A stretch of DNA of 46,187 nt from an uncultured Clostridia bacterium (GTDB lineage Bacteria; Bacillota; Clostridia; Oscillospirales; Ruminococcaceae). This document shows positions 1 through 6,430 of this stretch, in pieces. The DNA is taken from contig CANPYR010000014.1 in NCBI GenBank assembly GCA_947588805.1, forward strand, positions 1-46,187, in the 5' to 3' direction. The translations under genes and the position numbers were made by a program. The notes beneath the pieces are model-generated. The model ran no database searches and had not been told where the DNA came from. It saw only the letters and a list, made by a program, of their open reading frames with translations. Position 1 is the first letter of the stretch. The number at the start of each line of letters is the position of its first letter.

Positions 1-1
1 T

Positions 2-55
2 CGTGAGAAGTATCCAAAAGGCGAATTGCCTTTCGGACTGGTTGATTTCCTTTAA
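2..55 (+). CDS. 3' end of an unidentified protein (partial)
   Basis: The window opens inside a possible reading frame of 17 codons that ends with a TAA stop at 53-55 and reads REKYPKGELPFGLVDFL. It ends shortly before a strong promoter at 94-122, which fits a gene finishing there. I do not recognise the family from so few residues. A second frame also stays open here to about 115, so the assignment is uncertain. Confidence 0.3.
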   Translation, partial: REKYPKGELPFGLVDFL

Positions 56-93
56 TGCGGGTGGAATAGACACACCCCCATTATCATCCCCTC

Positions 94-122
94 TTGACAT
101 CAGCCGAAAAATGTGATATATT
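94..122 (+). promoter_or_regulatory. Sigma-A promoter upstream of the HMA protein gene
   Basis: TTGACA at 94-99 and TATATT at 117-122 are separated by 17 bp, close to the sigma-A consensus. Transcription would start near 129, inside the palindrome at 127-140, so a repressor bound there would block initiation. The leader to the gene at 344 would be about 215 nt. Confidence 0.75.
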
Positions 123-125
123 GTA

Positions 126-141
126 ATTAGCATATGCTAAC
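126..141. promoter_or_regulatory. Palindromic operator 1 (TTAGC-N4-GCTAA)
   Basis: TTAGCATATGCTAA at 127-140 is a perfect 14-bp palindrome covering the predicted transcription start of the promoter at 94-122. Related palindromes lie at 182-197 and 621-636. The sequence resembles binding sites of DtxR/MntR-family metalloregulators (TTAGG-type half sites), but no regulator gene is in the window, so the identity of the protein is an inference. Confidence 0.65.
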
Positions 142-181
142 GCTTGCCTGCCGCTCTGTGCGGTTTAAATTTGCAGTATAG

Positions 182-197
182 GTTAGCGAACGCTAAC
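182..197. promoter_or_regulatory. Palindromic operator 2 (GTTAGC-N4-GCTAAC)
   Basis: Arms GTTAGCG and CGCTAAC at 182-197 flank a 2-bp centre. The site lies within the predicted leader of the HMA gene, 56 bp downstream of the first palindrome. It could be a second operator that strengthens repression or serves an unseen second promoter. Confidence 0.6.
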
Positions 198-343
198 TTT
201 ACTTATTCACATGCAATCCTTGTCTGCTACACAACCACTGCCGACAACACGACAATATCTCACTTTTAAGGCATATCAAAAATCAAAAAAGAATAAAATT
301 ACCAAAACCCATTACAATCAAAAAATAATTAAAGGAGCTAATT

Positions 344-592
344 ATGAACAAAATCACAGTCAAAATCGACGGGATGATGTGCGGGATGTGCGAGTCTCAC
401 ATCAACGACGCGATACGCGGAAGGTTCAAGGTCAAAAAGGTCGCTTCGTCGCATACAAAGGGCGAAACGGTTATCCTAAGCGAGGAGCAGATCGACGAAA
501 CTGCGCTGCGTGAAACGCTCGGCGCGACGGGGTACCGAGTGATATCCGTGACGGCTGAGCCGTATATTAAAAAGGGGCTTTTCGGGCGATAA
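344..592 (+). CDS. Heavy-metal-associated (HMA) domain protein, CopZ-like
   Basis: An 82-residue cytoplasmic protein made of one ferredoxin-like HMA domain, the fold used by copper chaperones and P-type ATPase N-termini. The metal site is visible near the start as GMMCGMCESH (MxCxxC). HMA domains bind Cu(I) or other soft metals through the two cysteines and pass them to transporters. The C-terminal tail, AEPYIKKGLFGR, extends past the usual domain end. The ATG at 344 follows an AAGGAG ribosome binding site. The upstream promoter carries GTTAGC palindromes, unlike the CsoR sites in front of copA at 21161-21210, so this chaperone is probably under a different metal sensor. It probably forms a unit with the membrane protein at 650, which has the same palindrome directly upstream. 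The metal is not decided by the sequence. Confidence 0.85.
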   Translation: MNKITVKIDGMMCGMCESHINDAIRGRFKVKKVASSHTKGETVILSEEQIDETALRETLGATGYRVISVTAEPYIKKGLFGR

Positions 593-620
593 AGACGGAA
601 AATAAAAAATTTGATATTAA

Positions 621-636
621 GTTAGCTTTTGCTAAC
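621..636. promoter_or_regulatory. Palindromic operator 3 (GTTAGC-N4-GCTAAC)
   Basis: GTTAGC and GCTAAC arms flank TTTT at 621-636, fourteen bases before the start of the small membrane protein gene and next to its GGAGGG ribosome binding site. It is the third copy of the palindrome within 520 bp. No convincing -35/-10 pair accompanies it, so it may act as a roadblock or serve a weak promoter. Confidence 0.55.
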
Positions 637-649
637 TACGGAGGGATTT

Positions 650-1012
650 ATGTATAAGAAAATTAAAGCGCGCAGCGAAATAGCGCCTGTTTTAGGGATA
701 TTTATCCCGGCGCTGACTGCGGGAGGGATAGTACTCTCGGAGCTCGGGAAGTTTCCCAAAATAAGCTTTGGGGCGCTGAGGATCCCGGCGGGGATCTTAG
801 GCGGGGCGATGATTTTTTTCGGGATGATAATTCTTGCGTTGGGGATTCGGAGCTGCAAAAGCCATCCCAAAGACGTAGAAAAGGTGACTAAGGCAATTCA
901 TCACAGCCCGATTTTAGGGATAACGATCATCTGCGCCGGCGCGATTTTAATTTACGGAAACGCCGCGCTGACAGCATTTTTGCCGATAATATTTTTATTG
1001 CTTAAAGTATAA
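650..1012 (+). CDS. Small three-helix membrane protein of unknown function
   Basis: A 120-residue protein with a basic N-terminus (MYKKIKARSE) and three hydrophobic segments, at about residues 12-35, 43-70 and 90-118, joined by short loops; the second loop is RSCKSHPKDVEKVTKAIHH. I do not recognise the family. The ATG at 650 is chosen because GGAGGG lies six bases upstream; an upstream TTG at 629 would fall inside the palindrome and has no ribosome binding site. The shared GTTAGC palindrome suggests co-regulation with the HMA protein, so a role in metal handling is possible but is only an inference from context. There are no His or Cys clusters in the membrane segments that would make it an obvious metal channel. 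Confidence 0.75.
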   Translation: MYKKIKARSEIAPVLGIFIPALTAGGIVLSELGKFPKISFGALRIPAGILGGAMIFFGMIILALGIRSCKSHPKDVEKVTKAIHHSPILGITIICAGAILIYGNAALTAFLPIIFLLLKV

Positions 1013-1022
1013 AAGCGCGAAT

Positions 1023-1054
1023 AGAAGACAGATTTCAGAGGTCAGAAATCAGAG
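1023..1054. repeat. TCAGA-type short repeat run
   Basis: A run of AGACAGA, TCAGAGG and TCAGAAA units between the membrane protein gene and the terminator at 1162. It is nearly the same string as the run at 4488-4519. Similar runs occur in at least five other gaps of the window. See the finding on TCAGA repeats. Confidence 0.6.
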
Positions 1055-1161
1055 TTTGTGATTTTAGGGGGGAGCATGAATTGCGTTTTGGGGGACGGTT
1101 GGGCGGGAACATAACCGGCAAAGTTTTCACCTCATTCTCCCGATCACTGCCGCCGTTCTAA

Positions 1162-1199
1162 ATAAAAACCCGCTCTTCAAGCCTAAGCCTAAAGAGCGG
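1162..1199 (-). terminator. Terminator of the rsmD-coaD operon
   Basis: CCGCTCTT at 1170-1177 pairs with AAGAGCGG at 1192-1199. Read on the minus strand the hairpin is followed by TTTTTATT. It lies 38 bp past the stop of the gene at 1238. Confidence 0.75.
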
Positions 1200-1237
1200 A
1201 TCTCAAATCCCTGCATTTTCCCGTCCTCAAACGCCGC

Positions 1238-1693
1238 TCATCTCTCCTGCGCGGACTTCACAGCCTCCTGCATCGCCTTGACCTCACTAAGCGCCTTGTT
1301 CAAGGACTTTTCTGTCTCGCTCAAAGTCGAGCTCAGCTTGTTCGTCATAGCAGTTCTTATCGACTGGTCCATCGCCTTGGCCTGCGCGGTAAGATCGTTC
1401 GCGGCTTCCTGGGCCTGTTTTACGATCTCGTCCTCGGAAACGAGCACCTTAGCGCGCTCCTCCGCATCCTTGATTATCTTCTCGGCTTCTTTGTTCGCGT
1501 CGTCGATTATCTCCGAACGGTCCGCTACCATCTCACGCGCGCGCTTTATCTCCGTGGGAAGATAATAGCGGATGTTGTCGATGTATTCGCGGAGCTTCTC
1601 GGTATCTACAATGCTTTTTTTGTTTGAAAACGGGACCGTGACCGACTTGTCAAGAAGGTCGTCCATCATCTCAAGAATATCGTCAATTGTCAT
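1238..1693 (-). CDS. Coiled-coil protein resembling ATP synthase subunit B/H
   Basis: A 151-residue soluble protein that is almost entirely helical and charged. The first 45 residues (MTIDDILEMMDDLLDKSVTV) form a conserved-looking head, followed by a long coiled coil with the alanine/glutamate heptads typical of F- or V-type ATPase peripheral stalks, for example DANKEAEKIIKDAEERAKVL. Such proteins are often annotated as ATPase-like and are regularly found next to coaD and rsmD in Clostridia. There is no membrane anchor and no other ATP synthase gene here, so it is unlikely to be a true stalk subunit; a division or scaffold role is a guess. GGGGAGGA precedes the ATG. It is the last gene of the rsmD-coaD unit, 67 bp after coaD. 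Confidence 0.8.
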   Translation of the reverse strand: MTIDDILEMMDDLLDKSVTVPFSNKKSIVDTEKLREYIDNIRYYLPTEIKRAREMVADRSEIIDDANKEAEKIIKDAEERAKVLVSEDEIVKQAQEAANDLTAQAKAMDQSIRTAMTNKLSSTLSETEKSLNKALSEVKAMQEAVKSAQER

Positions 1694-1760
1694 TTTTAAA
1701 TTCCTCCCCGGATCTCAGCGTATATTTAATATTTATAATTTAAAATTCTGTAATATTTAC

Positions 1761-2249
1761 TTATTTCCCCTCAAGAAGTCCCGCAGATATTCTTTCGACT
1801 ATCTCCTCGGGAACAAAGCTTGAAATATCGCCGCCGAAAGAAGCTATCTGTCTTACCATCGACGAGCTGAGATACATATTTTCGGATTTTGTAACCAAAA
1901 ATACCGTCTCCGCGTCCGCATAAAGCTTTCGGTTCGCAAGCGCCATCTGGAACTCGTATTCAAAATCGGTGGTTGCGCGAAGACCCTTAACTATAGCGCA
2001 GGCTTTCTTTTCTTTAACATATTCCGCTAAAAGGCCGTCCATTATTTCGACCTCTACGTTTTTAAGATTTTTCGTCACTGCTTTAATCAGATCCGCGCGC
2101 TCCTCGGCTGAAAACGAGGGGCGTTTGTCAACGTTTACCGAAACGAGCACTATCACCCGATCAAAAAGCGCGGCGGCGCGGGTTATGATATCAAGATGCC
2201 CGAGCGTTACCGGATCGAAGGTGCCGGGGCATACCGCAAGTCTTTCCAT
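1761..2249 (-). CDS. coaD: Phosphopantetheine adenylyltransferase
   Basis: This enzyme transfers AMP from ATP to 4'-phosphopantetheine to give dephospho-CoA, the penultimate step of coenzyme A synthesis, in the cytoplasm. The 162-residue length is usual for bacterial CoaD. The nucleotidyltransferase motif CPGTFDPVTLGHLDI near the N-terminus contains the TxGH signature, and SSSMVRQIA near residue 130 matches the ISSSxVR substrate and ATP site. The central VKGLRATTDFEYEFQMA segment is also characteristic. The ATG follows GGAGG at a good distance and begins one base after the rsmD stop, so the two genes are probably translationally coupled. The rsmD-coaD order is common in Firmicutes. Confidence 0.96.
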   Translation of the reverse strand: MERLAVCPGTFDPVTLGHLDIITRAAALFDRVIVLVSVNVDKRPSFSAEERADLIKAVTKNLKNVEVEIMDGLLAEYVKEKKACAIVKGLRATTDFEYEFQMALANRKLYADAETVFLVTKSENMYLSSSMVRQIASFGGDISSFVPEEIVERISAGLLEGK

Positions 2250-2250
2250 T

Positions 2251-2790
2251 TCATTCCTCCAAAATATATGTTGTAAGAGCTACGGTTTTTCCGTAGGAAT
2301 ATTCTTTTTTTCTTATAAGTCCGCTGATTTTTTCGGGAAGGACAAGCCCGGCTTCATGCTCGCAGATGACACTTCCGTTTTCTGAGACCTTGCCTTCAAG
2401 TCCCAAAAGAGCTTTTTCAACAAGCCCGAGCCGGTAAGGGGGATCAAGCAGAACGATATCGAACGCAGGGCAGGAGCGAAGATAATCTATGCCGTCGGAG
2501 ATAATAATTTTAGATCGGTCGGAAAATCCGCAGCTTTCGACGTTTTCCCTCACGCAGTTTATACTGTTTTTGGATTTATCCACAAAAACAGCTTTTTCCG
2601 CGCCTCTGCTCAAAGCTTCGATACCGAGCTGACCGCTTCCCGCGAAAAGATCAAGAACCGATGCCCCCGGAAGATCGAACTGGATTATAGAGAAAATCGC
2701 TTCTTTGACCTTATCGGAGGTTGGTCTTACCTCAAGACCCTCAAGAGTCCTGAGCCTTTTGCCCCGCGCGGAGCCGGTAATAACTCGCAT
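2251..2790 (-). CDS. rsmD: 16S rRNA (guanine966-N2)-methyltransferase RsmD
   Basis: RsmD methylates G966 of 16S rRNA on the small ribosomal subunit using S-adenosylmethionine. The protein of 179 residues has the SAM-binding motif VLDLFAGSGQLGIEALSRG and the catalytic LLDPPY motif of N2-guanine methyltransferases. The N-terminal MRVITGSARGKRL is the usual RsmD start. I place the start at ATG 2788-2790 with GGTGAG upstream rather than at an in-frame TTG nine codons earlier that has no ribosome binding site. It leads the unit rsmD-coaD-coiled-coil gene, driven by the promoter at 2846-2874. Confidence 0.95.
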   Translation of the reverse strand: MRVITGSARGKRLRTLEGLEVRPTSDKVKEAIFSIIQFDLPGASVLDLFAGSGQLGIEALSRGAEKAVFVDKSKNSINCVRENVESCGFSDRSKIIISDGIDYLRSCPAFDIVLLDPPYRLGLVEKALLGLEGKVSENGSVICEHEAGLVLPEKISGLIRKKEYSYGKTVALTTYILEE

Positions 2791-2845
2791 AAACTCACCG
2801 CTTCCGTAATAATTCAAAATATGACCGATTCGATCATATATTTAT

Positions 2846-2874
2846 ATTATACCCCTTATCACGCCGTTTGTCTA
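2846..2874 (-). promoter_or_regulatory. Promoter of the rsmD operon
   Basis: On the minus strand TAGACA (2869-2874) and TATAAT (2846-2851) are spaced by 17 bp. The start point would fall near 2839, about 50 nt before the rsmD ATG. Confidence 0.7.
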
Positions 2875-3011
2875 TAGGTTTTGAGAAAAATTTTACGCAA
2901 ACGTTGGGAGGATTATTTTCGGGATTTTTTGTTTGGGAAATATTTTGCGGGGAGAGAATGTCATGCCCTTTGTTCCTCGTCTTAGAAAAAATTCCGCACG
3001 CGTCCCCGATA

Positions 3012-4397
3012 CTAAATTCTGTCTTCCGATATCTGACCTCCGTCCTCTGATCGCGTTTTTGCTTCTCCCCACTTCCCGGAACGATAGAAAATAAACGACA
3101 GCACCGTGGAAATTATCCAACCGAGCGGCCATGCGAGCCAAATTCCCGTAGAGCCGAGGGCGGTCGCCGAAAGAATCTTAGCAAGCCCCACGCGCAGCAA
3201 AAGATCCGTAAACGTGCTTATCATGAAAAGCTTCATCTTTCCCGCGCCGCGCAAAACTCCGTCGGCTATCAGCTTTATTGAGATAATGAGGTAAAACGGT
3301 GAAACTATCTTCAAAAACTCAATGCCCGCGCTCAGCGCGGACTCGCTCGGTGAGTCAAGGAATATATACACAAAAAATCTTCCCGCGAAGAAATATAAAA
3401 TCGCTATCGGAATACAGATCGCCCAGACAAGCTTAAGCCCCGCAATGAAGCCCTCTTTGACTCTCTTATTTTTCCCCGCGCCGATGTTTTGGGCGGTGAA
3501 GTTAGATATACCGTTCCCCACGGTCGTAAGCGACGTAATAACGAGGTTGTTAAGCTTCACCGAAGCCGAGTACCCGGCCATTACGCCGGTCATAAACGTA
3601 TTGATAACGCCCTGTATTATAATATTTCCAATCGAGATAAAGCTCTGCTGTAAAATGCTCGGGATAGCTATCCCGCATATCCTGCCGAATATTCGTAAAT
3701 CAAATACAGGAGATCTTTTATCGGTTCTGACCGTCTTAAGACTTTTGAACACGAACACAAGCGAGAGAATGCAGCTCACGCCTTGGCACAGAAACGTCGC
3801 CCATGCTACTCCGTCGACGCCGCGTGTAAAGATGAAGGAAAGCTTGGTGGTGAAAAGTATGTCCACGGCGATATTTGAAAGAGAGGAGCACATGAGAAAA
3901 ATGAACGGAGTTTTTGAATTCCCGAGCGCGGAGAATATCCCGGTCGCGATGTTATAATAAAATACGAACGGAAGTCCGAGTATATAGATATCGAGATAAA
4001 GCTTAGAAGCTTCAAAAACCTCGTCCGGGGTGTTTATAAGAGTCAAGAGCCTGCCGCCGAAGACCGCTCCGCAGACCATAAGAGCCGCGCAGACAACGCC
4101 GCTTGATATAAGAGACGTATAGATCGCGGTTTTGAGATCGCGGTATCTTCCCGCGCCGAAAAGCTGCGAAGAGATCACCGAGCAGCCGATATTGCAGCCG
4201 AAAGCGAACGCAAGAAAGATAAGAGTAATCTCGTAGCTGTTCCCGACAGCCGCCAAAGCGTCCTCGCCAACGAATTTACCCGCGACAAAGCTGTCGGCGA
4301 TGTTATAGAGCTGCTGGAAGAGAATGCTGCCGAAGAGAGGGATACAGAAGCGAAAAACAACGCTTTCAGCCCGTCCGACGGTGAGATCTTTGTTCAT
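3012..4397 (-). CDS. MATE family multidrug/sodium efflux protein
   Basis: A 461-residue integral membrane exporter of the MATE superfamily, which moves cationic drugs or metabolites out of the cell in exchange for Na+ or H+. It has about twelve hydrophobic helices in two pseudo-symmetric halves; typical MATE strings include FRFCIPLFGSILFQQLYNIADS at the start of helix 1 (shown here as the region of residues 15-36) and the second-half counterpart GIAIPSILQQSFISIGN. The C-terminal 13 residues, RSEDGGQISEDRI, are odd: they are encoded by a TCAGA-type intergenic repeat (3018-3054), so the gene appears to have lost its original stop and run into repeat DNA. Substrate cannot be told from sequence. 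It is monocistronic, with its own promoter at 4438-4466. Confidence 0.93.
   Translation of the reverse strand: MNKDLTVGRAESVVFRFCIPLFGSILFQQLYNIADSFVAGKFVGEDALAAVGNSYEITLIFLAFAFGCNIGCSVISSQLFGAGRYRDLKTAIYTSLISSGVVCAALMVCGAVFGGRLLTLINTPDEVFEASKLYLDIYILGLPFVFYYNIATGIFSALGNSKTPFIFLMCSSLSNIAVDILFTTKLSFIFTRGVDGVAWATFLCQGVSCILSLVFVFKSLKTVRTDKRSPVFDLRIFGRICGIAIPSILQQSFISIGNIIIQGVINTFMTGVMAGYSASVKLNNLVITSLTTVGNGISNFTAQNIGAGKNKRVKEGFIAGLKLVWAICIPIAILYFFAGRFFVYIFLDSPSESALSAGIEFLKIVSPFYLIISIKLIADGVLRGAGKMKLFMISTFTDLLLRVGLAKILSATALGSTGIWLAWPLGWIISTVLSFIFYRSGKWGEAKTRSEDGGQISEDRI
3018..3054. repeat. TCAGA-type repeat run inside the 3' end of the MATE gene
   Basis: Read on the minus strand this run consists of ATCAGAGGA, GGTCAGATA and GAAGACAGA units, the same units as at 1023-1054 and 4488-4519. 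It supplies the last 13 or so codons of the MATE exporter and its stop codon. Confidence 0.6.
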
Positions 4398-4437
4398 AGA
4401 AATATTTACCGCTTCCTTTATTCATGGGGTCTGTATT

Positions 4438-4466
4438 ACTATATCACTTTGGATGGGGAAAGTCAA
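4438..4466 (-). promoter_or_regulatory. Promoter of the MATE gene
   Basis: TTGACT (4461-4466) and TATAGT (4438-4443) on the minus strand are separated by 17 bp, giving a leader of about 35 nt. Confidence 0.65.
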
Positions 4467-4487
4467 GCGCGAAAAGCGGGAGCCTAT

Positions 4488-4519
4488 AAGAAGACAGAGG
4501 TCAGAAATCAGAGGTCAGA
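4488..4519. repeat. TCAGA-type short repeat run
   Basis: Runs of AGACAGAGG, TCAGAAA and TCAGAGG units just upstream of the MATE promoter. The central 20 or so bases match those at 1023-1054. Confidence 0.6.
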
Positions 4520-4570
4520 TTATCAGGTTGGGTGGCTATAATTCTCTGCGCTGAAAACCGGGGAGCTATG

Positions 4571-4716
4571 CGGCGGCGAGATTCGCTACTTTACTGTTGA
4601 ATCTCTACAGACTGCTCCCACCAAACTTGCCGAGTTTTGTCCGTGAGACAACCGAAGCGGTACTTTGACAACGCGATTAAAACTCTTTGAGGACGGGACG
4701 CGCGGGATTTTGCCCA
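4571..4716. repeat. 146-bp dispersed repeat, copy 1
   Basis: This block in the 540-bp gap between MATE and mnmA recurs with the same length at 26781-26926; the second half, from ACTTGCCG to the GGGATTTTGCCC end, is nearly identical in both. The left edge CGGCGGCG-AGATTCGCTAC matches the left end of the palindromic element at 31399. No open frame explains the conservation. Confidence 0.75.
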
Positions 4717-4728
4717 AACTTAGCCTGA

Positions 4729-4811
4729 TTTTGACAGCATTAGCTGTCAAAAGGGGAGACACCCGGCGAGCGTCTCCCCACGCAAAAACAGTCTGCCGGA
4801 CTGTTTTTTTC
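4729..4811. terminator. Three adjacent perfect hairpins, the last a terminator
   Basis: TTTTGACAGC/GCTGTCAAAA (4729-4752) is followed directly by GGGGAGAC/GTCTCCCC (4753-4779) and then by AAAACAGTC/GACTGTTTT (4785-4807) with a T8 tract on the + strand and an A tract giving U on the minus strand. The last hairpin can end mnmA transcription from the right (minus strand). Three consecutive perfect stems would be excessive for termination alone. Confidence 0.7.
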
Positions 4812-4854
4812 CCGTCCTGCGCTTGCTTACGCTAAGAGATTTCAGCCCCTGGAC

Positions 4855-4892
4855 CCCTGCGGCCTTTTGAGGAAAGGCCGGCGAAACCTTTT
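4855..4892. repeat. Hairpin repeat GGCCTTT-N5-AAAGGCC, copy 1
   Basis: CCTGCGGCCTTTTGAGGAAA continues into GGCCGGCGAAACCTTTTT. The same module recurs at 27121-27158 with one change visible, also downstream of a copy of the 146-bp repeat. Its core forms a 7-bp hairpin. Confidence 0.6.
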
Positions 4893-4937
4893 TGCTTCCG
4901 TCTCTCACACGGCATTGCGCTTTTCATCCCTACCCCC

Positions 4938-5996
4938 TCAATCCTCAATCCTTCCTCCTCCCAGCACTTCCTCCCCATCATACAAAACCGCGGCCTGCCC
5001 CGGGGTTATCGCTCGCTGGGGGGCGTCAAATTCTATCCTCACCCTGCCGTCGGGAAGCGGCTCCGCTGTCGCGGGCTGCTGCTGATGGCGATATCTCACC
5101 TTCGCTTCGCACCTAATCTTCCCCTTCGGCGGCTCCCCCGATATCCAGTTAAAATCCCCGGCAAAAAGCTCGCGCGAAAAAAGCTTGTCCTCCGTGCCGA
5201 GCGTTACGGTGTTCGCGGCGGGATCAACGCTAATCACAAACATTCTGTCCGGAAAATTCCCGCCAAGCCCCTTGTGCTGGCCGACGGTGTAGCGGATTAT
5301 CCCCTTGTGCCTGCCGATCACTTGCCCGTTTATGTCCAAAAAATCCCCCTCGGGACAGACTCTCCCCGAAAGAGCTTCGACGGTCTCGGCGTATTTACCG
5401 TTCGGCACGAAGCAGATGTCCTGAGAATCTCGCTTTTTCGCATTCACAAAACCGCAATCCTCGGCGATTTTACGAGTCTCCGTCTTGCTCATCCCGCCGA
5501 GCGGGAAGACGGTGTGCGAAAGCTGTTCCTGAGTCAGGCGGTAGAGGACGTAGCTCTGGTCCTTCAGCTCGTTGGCGGCTTTTTTTAGGATGTATTTACC
5601 GTCGCGTTCTTCGATCCTCGCGTAGTGCCCGGTTACTATTTTTTCGCATCCAAGCTCGACGGCCCGTCTTAAAAGGCGGTCGAATTTGAGATGCGAGTTG
5701 CAGTCGATACAGGGATTCGGGGTGCGCCCGCGAAGGTATTCCGAGACGAAGCGGTCTATAACGTCATGCCGAAAATCGTCGCAAAAATTGAAGACGTAGA
5801 ACGGCATCCCAAGGGAAAAAGCTACGCTGCGCGCGTCCTGAGCGTCGTCGACGGAGCAGCAGGAGCGCTCGCAATTACCCTCCCCGCCGTCGAAAAGCTT
5901 CATCATGCACCCGACGCACTCGAACCCGCGATCCGACATAATTTTAGCCGCGACAGAGCTGTCCACCCCGCCGCTCATAGCAATAAGAGCCCGCAT
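4938..5996 (-). CDS. mnmA: tRNA-specific 2-thiouridylase MnmA
   Basis: MnmA adenylates U34 of tRNAs for Lys, Glu and Gln and inserts sulfur from a cysteine desulfurase relay, giving 2-thiouridine in the wobble position. The 352-residue protein carries the ATP pyrophosphatase loop MSGGVDSSVAA at residues 7-17, the first active-site cysteine in NPCIDCNSHLKF (about residue 98) and the second in DSQDICFVPNGKY (about residue 196). The C-terminal beta-barrel is present. A CSVDD region with extra cysteines (CERSCCSVDDAQDA) follows the ATP loop. It is transcribed alone from the promoter at 6029-6057 and ends at the hairpins near 4784. Confidence 0.95.
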   Translation of the reverse strand: MRALIAMSGGVDSSVAAKIMSDRGFECVGCMMKLFDGGEGNCERSCCSVDDAQDARSVAFSLGMPFYVFNFCDDFRHDVIDRFVSEYLRGRTPNPCIDCNSHLKFDRLLRRAVELGCEKIVTGHYARIEERDGKYILKKAANELKDQSYVLYRLTQEQLSHTVFPLGGMSKTETRKIAEDCGFVNAKKRDSQDICFVPNGKYAETVEALSGRVCPEGDFLDINGQVIGRHKGIIRYTVGQHKGLGGNFPDRMFVISVDPAANTVTLGTEDKLFSRELFAGDFNWISGEPPKGKIRCEAKVRYRHQQQPATAEPLPDGRVRIEFDAPQRAITPGQAAVLYDGEEVLGGGRIED

Positions 5997-6028
5997 ATTA
6001 ACGCCCTCCGTGTAAGTTTGATGTGATT

Positions 6029-6057
6029 ATTTTAATATATTTCATCGTGGTTGTCAA
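6029..6057 (-). promoter_or_regulatory. Promoter of mnmA
   Basis: TTGACA (6052-6057) and TAAAAT (6029-6034) on the minus strand are separated by 17 bp, about 30 bp before the mnmA start. Confidence 0.7.
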
Positions 6058-6077
6058 GGTGGAGGGGAGATTATGGA

Positions 6078-6151
6078 AGCGGCGGCGGGAGGAGCGATAG
6101 AGGGCGGGAGGGAGGGCGCAGTCTGTAGATGCAGCGAAACCCGCCGCCGCT
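6078..6151. repeat. Palindromic GC-rich element, copy a (74 bp)
   Basis: Perfect 12-bp inverted ends AGCGGCGGCGGG (6078-6089) and CCCGCCGCCGCT (6140-6151) enclose a purine-rich centre with GAGGGCGGGAGGGAGGGCGC. The same layout occurs at 21299-21383 and, in the opposite orientation, at 31399-31485. It carries no gene. The remaining gap to 6350 shows only a weak stem (CGGCTTT/AAAGCCG near 6251-6303). Confidence 0.75.
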
Positions 6152-6351
6152 AACTCATGCCTGTTTCTGCTACATAGCGAAAGACAGAAGTACAAAACTG
6201 AGTTTTAATAACCCCTCACTTCCTACCCCAGAAATGAATTTCATGAGCAATCGGCTTTTTAAAGTCTCGCTTCACTGCGCCGAACCGGCGTACCTATAAA
6301 GCCGCAAGCGCTGATCTCAATCTCATTTTCCAAAATATTCTCAAAAAGATG

Positions 6352-6380
6352 TTGAAATTTTTGCAAAAGTATGCTATACT
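6352..6380 (+). promoter_or_regulatory. Promoter of the TPR-like membrane protein gene
   Basis: TTGAAA (6352-6357) and TATACT (6375-6380) are 17 bp apart with a TG extension before the -10 box. AGAGGAG at 6416-6422 sets the ATG at 6431. Confidence 0.75.
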
Positions 6381-6430
6381 GTTATTGTATAACCCTGTAC
6401 CGTAAAAAATGTGAAAGAGGAGTGTAGGAA

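Noticed and set aside
211-513. A 100-codon + strand frame overlapping the HMA gene
   Set aside because: It runs through the leader and overlaps the HMA gene in another frame, has no ribosome binding site and a basic, low-complexity product.
1238-1693. ATP synthase subunit B gene
   Set aside because: It has no membrane helix and no other ATP synthase gene is near; only the coiled coil is similar.
4570-4900. A possible CRISPR array or insertion sequence in the MATE-mnmA gap
   Set aside because: The repeats are not evenly spaced, there are no spacers of equal size, no transposase frame, and the block occurs only twice.
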